Source: Nephrocerus scutellatus (taxonomy: Eukaryota; Arthropoda; Insecta; Diptera; Pipunculidae). From it: DNA of 64,000 nt. This document shows positions 1 through 11,664 of this stretch, in pieces. The position numbers and the translations under genes are program-made. Location: positions 75,313,976 to 75,377,975 of the forward strand of contig OX352765.1 in assembly GCA_947095585.1 (NCBI GenBank), read 5' to 3'. Within the stretch, counting starts at the first letter, position 1; each line of letters starts with the position of its first letter. The notes beneath the pieces are model-generated. The model saw only the letters and a list, made by a program, of their open reading frames with translations, was not told where the DNA came from and did no database searches.

Positions 1-159
1 TAAGGTAAACAGAGTTATAGGCGGCGATGAATCGAAGATTGAAAATGCCGTGATTGCGGATATCTTTCATCCCACCACCACAGTCTCGGAACCTCCAGAA
101 AAATGTCTTCCAGCCAGAAATTGATCGTATTGTTACGAAATTAATGTTAATTTTTTTTC

Positions 160-402
160 ATAAAAACTCTGCCCCAGAGCGCACTCCAGTGCAGATTTTT
201 TTAAAAGGGAAATCGAGCACGAAAGGCGAAAGTCTTTTGTTTACATTTTTTGTTGCATGTGTTGTTGTTGTGTTAGTAGAAGGAGGGGTAAATCTCCCAA
301 AATATACAGATCTGTTTTCGCTCTACGGTAGAGTCGTTTTGAAGGGGAAACGAACAACTTGACAAACAAAAAAAAAAAAAACTCCGGGGCAGAGTTTTAC
401 GG
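160..402. repeat. MITE-like inverted-repeat element, family P, copy 1
   Basis: Short non-coding element with imperfect terminal inverted repeats: the left end reads TAAAAACTCTGCCCCAG and the right end is its near reverse complement at about 383-401. The interior holds a block that recurs at 26262-26395, 26609-26843, 43187-43413 and 57116-57312, recognisable by GGGAGATTTACCCCTC or its complement, a GTTGTTGTTG run and the core CTCTACGGTAGAG. No transposase is encoded. The family name is mine. It is probably a non-autonomous DNA transposon, but the target-site duplication is not clear. Confidence 0.65.
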
Positions 403-491
403 AAAAAAACGACATAATTTTAATAATTTACAAATTACAACTTTAATGAATCATAAGCAAAAAAAAACAGCCTATAAAAATTAAAAATTTT

Positions 492-1262
492 CATTTAAAT
501 TCTCTAAAAGGAGATACATATGTGTGCAAAGTTTGAACCGGGTTAATTTGGAAAAATAATAATATTGGAGCCCCTTTACTTCAAAATATTTACAAAAACA
601 TCTGTCACCGGAGATACACATGTTTAAAAAATTTGTATGGTAGTCCCCATCCTTGGGGCCCGATCACTTTCAAATTTCAATAGGAAGTGTTGACATCGGA
701 GATACATATGTGTTGAAAATTTGAAGAAAATCGGGCTAATTTAAAAAAAATTTATATGGGCCTCAGGGTCCTCAGGGCCCGGTCACTCCAAAAATTGTAC
801 AAAAATGTTTCTCCATTGGAGATACACATGTGTTTAAAATTTAAAGAAATCGGGCTAATTTTTAAAAAAAATTGTATGGGCTCCCTCGGGCCTCAGGTCC
901 CATTCACTCTATAAATTTTACAGAAATTTTGTCCATCGGAGATACACATTGGTTTAAAATTTATAAAAAAAGGCTAATTTTAAAAAAAAAATTATAGACA
1001 CACCTCGCGCCTCATTGCTCTTTCAACAGTTTTATCCATCTGAGATACATGAGTTTAAAATTTGAAGAAAAACTGCCTAATTTAAAAAAATGTGTATGAA
1101 ATATTTATATGGACACCCCGTGGGAGATATACATGTGTGTTTAAATTTTGAAGAAAATTAGGCTAATTTTGTTAAAAAAAAATGTATTGGGATTCACGAC
1201 CCCGGGGCCCTGGTCTCCAAAATTTTTACAAAAAGTTGTTCATCAGAGATACAAATGTATAT
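492..1262 (+). repeat. Array of diverged ~115 bp repeat (family T)
   Basis: About six or seven degenerate units follow one another. Each unit holds GGAGATACACATGTGT, then AAAATTTGAAGAAAATCGGG, a poly-A stretch with TTGTATGGG, a G/C-rich block with GGCCC and GATCACT, and AATTTTACAAAAA before the next GGAGATAC. Units differ by many substitutions and small indels, so the array is old. The same unit recurs at 3898-4765, 5990-6292, 13510-14672, 41150-41640 and 58375-58860. The short open frames inside it are chance frames of the repeat. Confidence 0.75.
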
Positions 1263-1289
1263 AAAATATGTCACCTACTATCACCCCTT

Positions 1290-2461
1290 CTTCTGGTCAT
1301 TGAGGCAAGTGTACTGTCGTTCCTTCTATATGACGCGATATTGGGCTTCTAGCTCGGTTCGCTCTCCTGCTGAGGGCGTTGCAATTCGAGCCTTGATTGC
1401 TTTACGTTCATCGATCCGTCTCCAGGTGTCTGTCGATAACCATGTGCGGTGTTTTTTCTGCCGGAGGTGCGTGCCCCAGTTACAAAAACCTTTTTCACAG
1501 CATTCCAGTGGTCCTCCACGTTCTCCTGCGGTATGCTGTTGATTATTTCTGCTTCTAAGGCAAGATGGTCCCTGTATTGTTGACGCCTTCGGGTTTCCGG
1601 TTGCGGTTGCTGTTGACGGATGCAGCGCGAAGGCGTAAAAAACCTAACATAAGATGGTGATCTCGCTCTTGACCGATATCGGCTCCTCGTCTGTTACGGA
1701 CGTCTAACAGGCAATTTCTGAAGTGGCGCTGATCGCAATGTGATCAATCTGGTTCGATGTTCGCTGCCAGTCAGTTGAGACCCAACTGTTGTGTTATGCT
1801 TAAACAGCACCTCGAATGACTAGGCGATTGCTATTACAGAAGTCCACATAACGCGCTCCGTTATAGTTCCGTTAACCAAGACTGTGAACTCCCATCACTT
1901 GCTTAGGCATAGTATTGTCGCTTCTTACCTTGGTGTTGAAGTCCCCCACCACCATTACGACGTCGCTATTAGGCGCTTGGATATACACCCAGCCCAAATG
2001 ACTATAAAAATTTTCCTTTTCGTTCTCATTCGCGTCTTCGATTGGAGCATAACACTGTATGATAGTAATTGTTCTTACTCTACTCTGGAATCTAGCCGTC
2101 AGTATTCGGTCACTGTAAGGTTTCCAGGATATAGTGCTGTTTCGTGCTACCGGAGTTAACATCAGTCCAACTCCAGACTTCCGTCCGCTCCCAGCTGGTC
2201 TACCGGAGTAGAGCATCACAGTATTATTTGTTGGAGACTGGTATTCTCCGGCATCATACCATCTTATTTCAGTCACTCACGCTCTAATTGGTCAGTCCGT
2301 ATCCGAGGCATTGTATTACGCTTCGGAGCAACTGGGTTTTTTACGGTTGCGGCTTGCTGGGCCACAGACCAACTGACACTTATCCTATTTTGTGGTGCAG
2401 GAGGCTCGCCATATGCCCTCTTCCATTTGCAATTCCCAGAGAAACTCCCAGATGACACCAC
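1290..2461 (-). pseudogene. RTE-like LINE fragment, endonuclease region (craniofacial development protein 2-like)
   Basis: The minus-strand frame 2276-1872 carries an endonuclease/exonuclease/phosphatase domain, with TEIRWYDAGEY near its start, then IIQCYAPIEDANENEKENFY and VVGDFNTKVRSD, where Asp and Asn are the conserved catalytic-type residues. Downstream on the same strand (about 1560-1290) another frame reads WRRIDERKAIKARIA and SAGERTELEAQYR, the linker that normally follows this endonuclease and precedes the reverse transcriptase. The reading frame changes between the parts, there are stops, and no reverse transcriptase follows. This is a dead 5'-to-middle LINE piece. Such fragments are often mislabelled as craniofacial development protein 2 genes. 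Confidence 0.75.
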
Positions 2462-3644
2462 GAGGAGGTTGAAGTAGGACTTACTAACAGAGCTGCAAGT
2501 TATTCGGCTGCAGAGGCTCTTTATCGTTATTTAGCGGACCATAACCTATCGGGAGTTGCTGCTACTATGAGGCCTTTTTTAGTCGTTTACCATCCAATTT
2601 TTGGTTCCATTGGCAGCTACAATTAATCGAATATAGTTAAAGGATTGCAGTATACTTCAAATTTGTGCTTCACTACCGTAATTGAGAGTCTAATGCTGGA
2701 TCTTTTCTTTGCAGTAGTTCCTCCATTCGCCCAAAAATGTCAACCTTCTGTAAGACTCGAAGCTTACAATTTGAAAATATATTCACTGCAAATTTGGAGT
2801 TCTTTGCTTGCAGTTGTTGTAATGCAAAACAATATCAATAATTGAATATTTATTATGCTGGCTTTGCATCGTGCTCAAAATTTGATGATTCAAATTGCTT
2901 TATATTTTCTTACTTCACGTCCTCGTTCTTAGGAAACTCATCGATATTGATGCATATGTTTTTTGGATACACCATCTGTTACGAGAAACTCGATGCGTTA
3001 TTTCCTAAATCTCTATACCTACATTTTATTGGTACCGGAAAAGGAATAGGAATATTTTTACAACTACAATGCAATGCATTCGGAATAATTTTATTCCAAC
3101 TTTTTGTAAGAATGAAATAATTCTATAGGGCTTTTAGTTAGAAACCAAACTACCAGAGTTGATAATATTTGTCACTTTGCTTGATCAGTGTTCCAGCCGT
3201 TCACTTTTTTTCCATTTCGTTGAAATTTGAAAGATTTTAATTTCAAAAAGGAAAAAACTTAGAACAAAATTGTGGGACTGATCTATAACGTTGAGTCAGA
3301 GCGAATATTTTCCGCAATTTATGATGTAGTTTATGCAATAATCATACAAGTAAATGTAAAAAAATATATATAATCTTATATAAAATATAAAAATTTATCA
3401 GTAATGTCTGATAAGATTCGTATTTTAACATAAGACTACCAAATGCGAATCTTTAACAAAACAGAATAACTTTAAGAAAATGACTGCATAAAAAAACACG
3501 TTAGTTCAGCTAACACGGCAGAATTGCACACCAGTTCATTTCCAAAGCCAACGTACCAGAAACAATTTCACGAACTGCAGACAGCTGCATCTTACTAGCA
3601 ACTGCATCGTGCAAGTAGTTTCGCCAGGAAATTTTTTCATAATT
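2462..3644. other. Intergenic, no gene recognised
   Basis: The stretch is AT-rich and holds only short frames without recognisable domains on either strand. I saw no RNA gene and no clear repeat structure in it. Confidence 0.4.
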
Positions 3645-3870
3645 TGTATTTGCTTTAGTTTTCACTCGACCGCCCACGACCTCTCAACCTATGACCACCT
3701 CACCCACCCAGAAAACTTTATAAATGACACTTATATCGACAAATAATGTATACGTGTTCGAATCGTGAGTTATGGTCGAGAGTTCATACAAAAATACAAT
3801 TGAAAAAAGCACTTTCAGTTTTTCCAGAATTTTCCACGTGACTTTCCTAAGTTTTCTTTTCGTATAATCT
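3645..3870 (+). repeat. Partial copy of the element at 40094-40665
   Basis: The segment containing CACCCAGAAAACTTTATAAA and GACACTTATATCGACAAATA, followed by GTATACGTGTTCGAA, matches 40268-40370, where the corresponding words are CCAGAAAACTATAGAATCGA and GACACTTATACAGGCAAAAA. Both copies lie in the same orientation. The longer copy has the tail typical of many insect LINE or SINE 3' ends, so this is probably a truncated relic of the same family. Confidence 0.45.
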
Positions 3871-3897
3871 TGTCCTGACAATTACGAACACAACAAA

Positions 3898-4765
3898 AAA
3901 AACCCCCATAAAAATTAAAAATGTTCATGTAAATTCTCTAATAGGAGATGGGTATGTGTTAAAATTTAAAGAATTTGGGCTAATTTTTAAAAAATTGACA
4001 TGGACATCACAAGGGTCTCACAGCCCGATCACTCCAACAAACTTACAAAAAGTTTTGTCCATCAGTGATACACATGTATTTAAAATTTGAAGAAAATTGA
4101 GCTAATTTTTAAAAAATGTATATGGGCACCCCTCGGGCCCTGAGTTCACTTCAAAAACTTTACAAAAAATTTTGTCAATCGGAGATACAAATGTATATAA
4201 AATTTGAAGAAAATCGGTTAAATTTTTTATGGAGCCCCACCAAACCAACCGGCCACCAAAATTTTTGCAAAAAGTGTTGTCCATCGGAGATACACACGTT
4301 TGAAGAAAATCAGGTAAATTTTGTGAAATATTTGTATGGGAGGTCCGAGGGTCCCCAAATAATGAAAAGTGTCGACTTCGGAGATATGCACGTGTGCAAA
4401 GTTTCAATGAAATCGGACTTTGGGAGGTGGGTTAAAAATGTATCCCAAGATTCCACGACAAACAAACACAAGAATTTTAAAATTAAAAATTCTCATATAA
4501 ATTCTCTAATATCCAAAAGTATACTGAATTCCACTATAAATGATGAAATATAAAAACACAAACGAAGCACTGCAATCCAACAACAAAACAACCCCAATCG
4601 TAAAGCAAGCAGAGATGCCCACAGCGCACAGCGCACATGCACACAGAACAGAAGTCATTATAGTATGAAATGATCTAATGCCGCGGAAAAAATTGTATGG
4701 GAGCCTCCAGACCCCGCGGCCCATCACACTCAAATTTTAATAAAAAGTATTGTCACCGGAAATAT
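3898..4765 (+). repeat. Family T repeat element with end motif
   Basis: It begins with AACCCCCATAAAAATTAAAA and AAATTCTCTAATAGGAGAT, the recurrent left end of family T, and continues through four diverged ~115 bp units to about 4440. Then follow a second ATAAATTCTCTAATA at about 4496 and a more complex segment (4560-4765) with GC-rich words GCGCACAGCGCACATGCACA. The 4560-4765 part is the inverse of 6060-6290, so the two segments bracket the LINE fragment at 4766-5960 as an inverted pair. Confidence 0.65.
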
Positions 4766-5960
4766 GGTTAGGTTAGGTTGAAGTGGCCGTCAGTCAAGAC
4801 CGACGTGCTTAGACCATGAAGGTCCGTTGTGAAACCACAAGAATCTAGACAATCCCACGCCTACTCGTTGAACCAGTTGAGCTTCGTATGAAGCGCAATA
4901 GACTATTAATGTCAATTTGGTTTAGATCGTTGATGAGATCGTTGAAAAAGAACGCTCCCGGATGGAGCTTCCGCCTATTGGAGAGGGCTGGGCACGTACA
5001 CAGTAGATGTAGAGTGGTTTCCTCCTCTCCCTCATCCATGCAGCTTCTGCAGAAATCGTTGGAAAAGACTCCTAGTCTTTCCACATGCTTGCATGTCATT
5101 CTGCATGAGACAGTGTCCTGTTATGACACCTATAATAGCACTAATGTGCCATGTTTGGGATCTAGCTTGGGCCAGATCTGCTTCGTTGCTATGCAAGTTG
5201 TACCGTTTGACCATCTATAATTAGTTTTTATTATAGCATCCCGTTTAAACATGAGTTTGCGCGTAGCGATCGACATGCCCAGTAAACCATATTCAGGCAA
5301 TAGGGGTAGTGTGGTTCCATGTTCTGAGTTCATCGGCCATAAGTTACCAGGAATGTCTCTATGCCCCGGAACCCGGCACAGGTGAATGTTGAATTGCTCC
5401 GCCATCTCCTCAAGAGACGATCGGCAATTCCGGGCCAGAATTGAATTAGTGGATACAGATTCCTTTAGACTTTAGCGCAGCTTGGCTATACGAGAAAATG
5501 TGGATATCATTAACAGATATGACATTACTCTTCAGCCAAGACAAGACTTCCTTAATAGCCATGATTTTCGCCTGGAAAACACTACAGTGATCAGGAAGAC
5601 GGAACGAGAGACTTAGATTTAGTCTTTTTGAAAAGACACCTCCGCCAACCCCTTCATCAGTTTTCGACCCGTCTGTGTGAAAATTAATTCCTTAATTTTC
5701 CAAGTAGATACCTTCCTCCCAAGAAGACCTGGAGGGGATGGTAACCTGAAAGATTTTTTTGTTGGCGGAATTGACAAGTGGAGTCCTGACTGAATTAAGG
5801 ATAGAAGAGTGGCCGAAATCATTCACGGTCCACTGAGAGATTGCTGTGAGGCGAGCTTGACGCCAGTTGTCTGCTGAAGATGTCGAGTGGAGCAAGGTTG
5901 AGCAGAATCTCCAGTGCAGCAGAGGGAGAGCGCTCCGCTCACACAAGGACAAGCTGATCT
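4766..5960 (-). pseudogene. Jockey-type non-LTR retrotransposon, RNase H and 3' end
   Basis: Read on the minus strand, successive frames give the RNase H pieces FRLPDHCSVFQAKIMAIKEV (about 5605-5546), FNIHLCRVPGHRDIPGN (about 5391-5341), and near the end the zinc-finger-like tail SCMDEGEEETTLHLLCTCPA. This order (RNase H, VPGH motif, C-x2-C...H...C tail) is that of the last part of Jockey/R1-type ORF2. The frame is broken several times and the reverse transcriptase is absent. The 3' end in the + direction starts with TTAGGTTAGGTTGAAGTGGC. It is dead and 5'-truncated. Confidence 0.75.
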
Positions 5961-5989
5961 TTGGACTCTGCTTAGTTTGTCGCGATTGA

Positions 5990-6292
5990 TCGCTTTATTG
6001 ACTGGCTGGCTGGTCAGATCTTGTGATCAATTTTTAACCCACTTCCCAAAGCCCGATTTAATTGAAATTTTGCACACATCTATATTTCCGGGGACAATTT
6101 CTATTAAAATTTGAGAGTGATCGGTCCGCGGGGTCGGGGAGCTCCCATACAAAATTTTTTCCCATATAGCGGCATCAGATCATTGTATAGTATAATGTCT
6201 GTGTTCTGTGTGCGTTGTGAACTGTGCGCTATGAGCAGCGCTGCTTGCTGTACGATTGAGGTTGCTTACTCAGCGTCAGTGCGCCAACAATG
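5990..6292 (-). repeat. Family T element, inverted relative to 3898-4765
   Basis: It carries GGCTGGCTGGTCAGATCTTG, TTTTTAACCCACTTCCCAAA and GCCCGATTTAATTGAAATTT, then TATTTCCGGGGACAATTTCT, the recurrent right-end module of family T seen also at 41190-41300 and 58410-58520. The segment from 6060 to 6290 is a diverged reverse complement of 4560-4765. Confidence 0.65.
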
Positions 6293-8217
6293 AAGAACAC
6301 CTCTTAAGAACTATTGGGGAAATTCCATCAAACCGAGAGAAACTGTATATATGTTGAGATGACTTATAATTCTAGCAACTGCACGAGAAAAAAGAATTGT
6401 CCCATAATTCGTTCGATACTAGGAAGTAGAGGTGGACTCAACGCGCAATTTGGAAGCTGCTGGTAATTAATTCCAGATGAATTCCCCAAACAATATCAAA
6501 TTTATGTTATAATGAACAAATGCGCTATTTTTTAATAATTAAATTATAAAAAATACCACACACAGACAAAAGCACTTCCATAAAAATGATTTCATTATGT
6601 ATGAAATCTGAGATACCTTAAGTTCAACCTAGCAATAAATTTGCAGCCTTTCCGCTTTTTGGTTTGTGACTTTTTCGTCCAGGTTTTTGGTTCATTCATG
6701 GGTAAAACGAACTTTGATGCTAACAACAGTTCTCCGCCCGCCACAAAAACCAAACCTTAAAAGAGAATTTATTTACAAACCATCACACCAGGACGCTAGT
6801 GAGGGATGTTATAATATATTTTTTTTGCTGTATTTTATCAAGTGCTGCAGCAGCGGTTGCCAAAAATGTTGTTTGTGTTATTACAATGTACTCTTAGTTC
6901 ATTTTTTTTGGGAGGGGTGGGAGCTTCGACATTGGTGTGGGTTGGCACATTGGGAGGGGTTATACGTATACTCGTATATCAGGTAGCACTCCGCCATTCA
7001 TTCGTATATTAAGGACCTACCCATTAAATTAGGTGCTTGGTGCAGGGTAAAATGCAAGTAAAGACAATTATTACAGTAGAATTTATGTGCCGAAGATTTT
7101 AGCACAAGCTGCTGCTGGAGCTGGAACACTGCAAATGCAAATCATCAACTACACTGCAGATCACAAATTATGTCAGCCTAAGCCAAGCGAACCGTAATGC
7201 TGACGCTTTACATCAGTACATGTGCTGAGTTTTTGGAAATCGAGTGAAGCCAATTGCTTCAAGGTCATAACGTTGTGTTCGTTGTCGTACATTTTTGTTT
7301 GATGTTAACGAGTATAGGCAGTGCAACGATGGACGTTGCAAAGTCCAAGTACAGGTCAAGTTTCCATTAGCAGTGTAAACAGTGGCAAAGCAAATAAATA
7401 ATGATTTGTGTGTTTGTTTGTTCGTTTGATTAAAAGTTTTCAAACATCAGCGCGACAGCGATAAACGAGTAGGTATACTCGTACGTTGAATTGAGTAGGC
7501 GTCATAGACACTGCTGTGACCTTAGACACATCGTCAGATGTGTCGTCAAATTCTTTATAGTTAAGGGATTGGGTGAGATTCAAAGGTGACTCAATAGGTA
7601 TGCGGTAATTCCATTACACCTAAAAATAAAACTGAAAATTGCAGGGTTTTTTTTATTTTAAGCCAATTCTTTGCGATAGAAAAATTTAACCCCATTACAC
7701 ATATTGTTGTAATCCTGAAGGTGGAGCGTATTGGGGTAGTGAAACGCTAGGGATTACCACTTTAATTATTATTTGTTTAAGCGCGATGTGAACTGTGCAA
7801 CACTACAATGTAAGACTCACTTCCATTTGTACTACAATGTAAGACTGTGACTTCCATTGGTGTTGGTGCTGAATAGAGGGTGTGCAACACATATATTCAT
7901 ACGATGATATCAAATTGTTTGAAAATCCTAGGCGGATTTGGCTTTTCTCATTACACAAAACTGACTTATGGAATAATGTTGATTAATATGTTTTTTTTTT
8001 GCACTTTTCTTTATAATCTCCTAAGTGGAGCGTGTTATAGTACAAAAGTCGAAAACGCCCGTTTTAAACGTGCCCCTAGTTTGTATTATTTAATTTTATG
8101 TTAATTGTTTAACGAAAACATTTATCAACTTATATTTAAACGTTTTAGGAACACTGAAAGAGTTACAGCGATTGTTATCATTCCAATGTTTGAGAGCTAC
8201 TATCATTAGTATTATGA
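6293..8217. other. Intergenic, no gene recognised
   Basis: No coding frame with recognisable motifs is seen on either strand. A small imperfect direct duplication sits at about 7800-7860, where CACTACAATGTAAGACT and TACTACAATGTAAGACT occur 28 bp apart. Otherwise I see nothing definable. Confidence 0.4.
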
Positions 8218-8846
8218 TGTTACGAAATTCTTTCGAGTTCGTAAAGGATTTTGCAAATTAAACACAACACAAGTTTATTAATTTACAAATAACAACTTTA
8301 ATAATCAATCAGTATAATTAACACAAGCTCACAATTTTATACTGGACAACTTTTAAATGCACACAAAAACACTTATAAATTATAATACTTTAACTTTACA
8401 ATATTTCTGCAAGCAATAGCTTTTCAACTGCACTAGTTTAATTCCAAACAACTAATGAATTTCTCTGCAGAGAACGCTTCCAGAAACTTCCAATCTGATA
8501 GACAGAAATATCGAGAAAAGACCAGAAAATTGTAGCCTTATTCCCCTGTTTACAACTAACGATACTTATATGTAATGAGTCATCTTCTAAAAATAGACTA
8601 CATGTTCAATCATGTTCTTTTACAAAAACCGTTCAAACCGCACTAACCGGTTTGACAACAATTTTGATCAGTACATAATGATTCAAACTCTCAGGCGGTT
8701 ACATTTCAAATTTCAAATAATCTAAAGTCTTACAGCCTAAAGGTATGCTACATAAAAGTGCTTATTTTTAGTATGCAGCATTTACATTGGCATTTATTTT
8801 CCGATTTGAATTCTATTATATGAGCTACTAACTACTTTTCGTAACA
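8218..8846. repeat. LTR copy 1 (3' LTR of the minus-strand element)
   Basis: The LTR starts TGTTACGAAATTC and ends CTTTTCGTAACA, so its ends form a short inverted repeat. It matches 11665-12248 over most of its length with scattered substitutions. Compared with the other LTR it lacks a block of about two dozen bases near 8476 containing CCTTTTATACTCATTG, which looks like a TATA-type core, so this copy may have lost promoter function. Confidence 0.8.
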
Positions 8847-9256
8847 TTACGCCCCCACCTTAATTCTGTTCGATCCGAACAGATTCAGCACTCCCTCTTA
8901 TGTTGTACCTTGTCAATCTGTTCATGCAGGCAACTTCCTTTTGACATCTGGGGTTTTGTTGAACCTGATATACTGCGTCGTTGCTCCTCTTGTAGGGTTC
9001 TTCCCAACTTTGCTGTGGTTTCTCTAATTTCCCTTGTCTTGTCTTGGAATTGTATAGCCAAACGAAGTCTTCTTCAATTTTTCATAGTTCGCGCGCAGGT
9101 GATTCTGTGTTTTCATTCCTTCGTTACCATTCACGACGTTGTTCCTTACTGATCTATGGACATTGATCACCATTGGTCTTAGACCAGAATCCTTTCCATC
9201 TTGCTAACTATTGGCGCTACAACTTTGTATCGATGCGTTTTCCCTCTAGCTCTTTG

Positions 9257-9892
9257 TTACAGTTCTCTTCTTGCAGCACACTTCGCACACGTTCGGCACC
9301 AGTTTTCAACCTCTCTGCGACAATTTACCCAAAAGAATCGACTTCTTACTTCATCTAGTGTCCTCTTAATTCTCAAATGTTCGCCTGATGTTCCACTGTG
9401 TGCATCGTGAAGAACTGTGTTCGTTGGTAGCACTACCTTTGATTTGTAATACCGACCATCGGCAGATTCCCATTGCCTTACTAGTAGTCCATCTTTGAAT
9501 CTCAATGACTGCCATTGAGCCCAGTAACTTTTTACTGTCGGACTTGCTGTTGCAATTTCGTGCCTTTGCGGTCTTTCTCCTTGCTCCATCAATCGAAGTA
9601 CTGGACCAATTGAATCGTCCTGCTCTTGTTTATCCCTAAGCTGCTCTCTTGTCAAATTATCTTTCATCTGCAGTACCGTGATTCGTGAAATAACTAGACA
9701 TTTTTGGATTTCCGGTCTTCTACTTTGTTTGTACTCGGGGACACAACACTGCCTAAAAGATCCACCATTGTGATTGCCTGTCATGCTGAGCGGAGCTTCC
9801 ACATTAAGCCATGTCAGTACTTTATTTCTCAAATCAAGTGACATCTGGTGCGCCATCATAAAGTCCAGACCCAATATGCATTCATCTTCCAC
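9257..9892 (-). pseudogene. Protease-integrase fusion frame of the Gypsy-like element
   Basis: The 211-residue frame opens with EDECILGLDFMMAHQMSLDL, the C-terminal half of a retropepsin-like domain (ILGxDF motif), and after about 60 residues runs into an integrase N-terminal zinc domain: VLHDAHSGTSGEHLRIKRTL, FFWVNCRREVENW, then CRTCAKC. The HHCC residues are present. Reverse transcriptase and RNase H, which should lie between, are absent, while the frame stays open across the join. Downstream of CAARREL the integrase core is also missing; only broken C-terminal pieces are seen down to 8850. Confidence 0.75.
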
Positions 9893-10196
9893 TCGGGCAA
9901 CAATAAACCGATGTCGAAACCTTAATCCTTGTACTGCGTATTGTGACCATGGGATATTCCCTTGTCTTCTTCAGCCTTTGCCCTGCAAAGTTGGTACAAG
10001 ACGATCGCTCCACCTTCTTCAAATGTTGTGCATCTATTCGCCGTAATCTTTCCAGATTATTGACACCATTCACAGGCTGTCTCATCATGTTTCCAGCGCT
10101 CAACTCCTTGCAATCCCGATTGAAATGTCCAGGTTTCTGACATCTAAAACACCTTTTGAAAGCGACCAGTGGTTGATTTCTGCAACTTCTCGTCAA
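9882..10196 (-). pseudogene. CCHC zinc knuckle and protease start of the Gypsy-like element
   Basis: The frame contains CFRCQKPGHFNRDC, a perfect retroviral-type CX2CX4HX4C zinc knuckle, as found at the C-terminus of Gag. It overlaps the end of the Gag frame at 10144-10908 in a different frame, which could be a natural frameshift site or a decayed join. The C-terminal portion (TREYPMVTIRSTRIKVSTSV) may be the beginning of the protease, but the catalytic DSG/DTG triad is not recognisable. Confidence 0.7.
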
Positions 10197-10908
10197 TGAG
10201 AGCTTTTATTTGTGCGACGTCCTCTGTTTCCAACTTGCGTAACCCAACAAAGTTCGAAGACACATTGGCTTTAGTTGCTTGATACTCCAAAGCCAACGCT
10301 AATACTTGATTGACTGTTTTTCCTCTCGATGTTGTCCTCAAATGAAACTTCAACTGTTCATCTCGGATAGCATTGATGAACGAATCCACTGCCAAACCGT
10401 CCCAGATACCAGTCGGAACCCCACAATAGGCTTGTCGTGCTAGCTTAGTTATCTCCCGCTCTAATTCTTGAAGTCGTGGAGCTGTATTTTGCTTAAATCC
10501 TGGGTGTGGGACTGTCCATAACGCCAAGTGTAACTCTTTCAATATTCTTCCGGAACTCATCTCGGAATTTGGAATAATTTGCAATATATCAGCCGCCTTG
10601 CCCCTTAACGCCAGGATTAGAGGATTTGGTTGTTCTTCAGCACCCTGGACTTGGAAATTTTCAAAAGCTGGCTTCAAAATTCCTTTCTGATTACTAGAAG
10701 AATCTGGAATGTTTCTGGAACTGCTTTGTTGAGTGTTTTCTCTGAAAAATTGGTTACGACTATCCAACCGGGTCTCAATCTCTTTAATTTTTCCTTCCAG
10801 GCCACTCACTTTTCCAGTAATGTTTGTCTTGAGGGTTTTAACTTCTTTTTGAAATGTTGCTTGGACTTCATTTATTTCACTTTTTTGTGTTGTTTGAATT
10901 CCGCTCAT
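10144..10908 (-). pseudogene. Gag-like frame of the Gypsy-like element
   Basis: A 254-residue frame begins MSGIQTTQKSEINEVQ with coiled-coil character (EVKTLKTNITGKVSGLEGKI). It continues with a Gag-capsid-like region: PLILALRGKAADILQIIPNS, then LQELEREITKLARQAY and FINAIRDEQLKFHLR, a pattern common in arthropod Gypsy Gag proteins. A segment between about residues 125 and 140 looks shortened, because the usual capsid part with the YxxLxxRFG-type motif is replaced by WTVPHPGFKQNTAPRLQELE. The frame is separated from the upstream coiled coil by a stop at about 10992. Confidence 0.7.
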
Positions 10909-10936
10909 TTCACCTCTTAGCCTTTCCAGCTTCTGA

Positions 10937-11278
10937 TTTTGTTGATCGAATTTTGAGTTTAATTCCTGCTTCAGTTCTTGGCTCTGCTGTTAATTTTGTC
11001 GATTCAGCTTTTGACTTTGCTGTTCCAACTTGTCACTAATTTGAAAATTCAAATCTTTCTTCAGACCTTGACATTGCTGTTCCAACTTCTCGTTCTTGGG
11101 TTTGCCGAGTAAATTCCTGCTTTTGTTGATCAAATTTGGAGTTTAATTCCTGCTTCAGTTCTTGGCTCTGCTGTTAATTTTGTCGTTTCAGCTTTTGACT
11201 TTGCTGTTCCAACTTGTCACTAATTTGAAAATTCAAATCTTTCTTCAGACCTTGACATTGCTGTTCCAACTTCTCGTT
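10937..11278. repeat. Direct duplication of 158 bp (offset 184 bp) in the Gag coiled coil
   Basis: Positions 10937-11094 and 11121-11278 are nearly identical, for example TAATTCCTGCTTCAGTTCTT at 10960 and 11144, and CTTGACATTGCTGTTCCAAC at 11068 and 11252. The copies are separated by 26 bp. Both carry the same in-frame stop on the minus strand, which suggests the stop was already there, or was copied, when the duplication happened. Confidence 0.85.
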
Positions 11279-11485
11279 TAATTTGGAACTCAATTCTAAA
11301 TTCATCTGTTTATTCTCCTGACTCTGTTGCTGCGATTGTTGAATTTGCTCTGGCATTTGAGAATTCAAATCATTTCTAAACTCTCCACATTGTTCACTTT
11401 GCCCCTGCATTTGTTCTCTCTGCTGGTCGAACTTGGTATTTATTTGTTGCTTTAGAACTTGCAACATCGCCTTCATGTTTGGCAT
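11174..11485 (-). pseudogene. N-terminal coiled-coil part of Gag
   Basis: The frame starts MPNMKAMLQVLKQQINTKFD just inside the 5' LTR of the element and is extremely rich in Gln, Glu and Lys (QQSQQQSQENKQMNLELSSK), predicted coiled coil. It ends at a TAA at 11174-11176. The same coiled-coil sequence occurs again downstream with an equivalent stop, because of the duplication recorded at 10937-11278. It was probably one protein with the Gag frame at 10144-10908. Confidence 0.65.
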
Positions 11486-11664
11486 ACCACCCCTTTTTCC
11501 GAAGTAGCCGTTTTTCGCTCCACTAACTCCGGATCAATTGAAAACACACCACCTTGCTGCTTTTCCTATTTATCGACTTGTTAACCAATTAATTTTATTT
11601 ATTTTCCAACGATTTGCAAAATTTACTGTCTTACAATTTGCAAAATCCCACTTCTGACACCAAT

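Noticed and set aside
1872..2276. A host craniofacial development protein 2-like gene
   Set aside because: The domain is the endonuclease of an RTE-type LINE; downstream linker sequence and broken frames show it is a transposon relic, and a second relic sits at 12780-13300.
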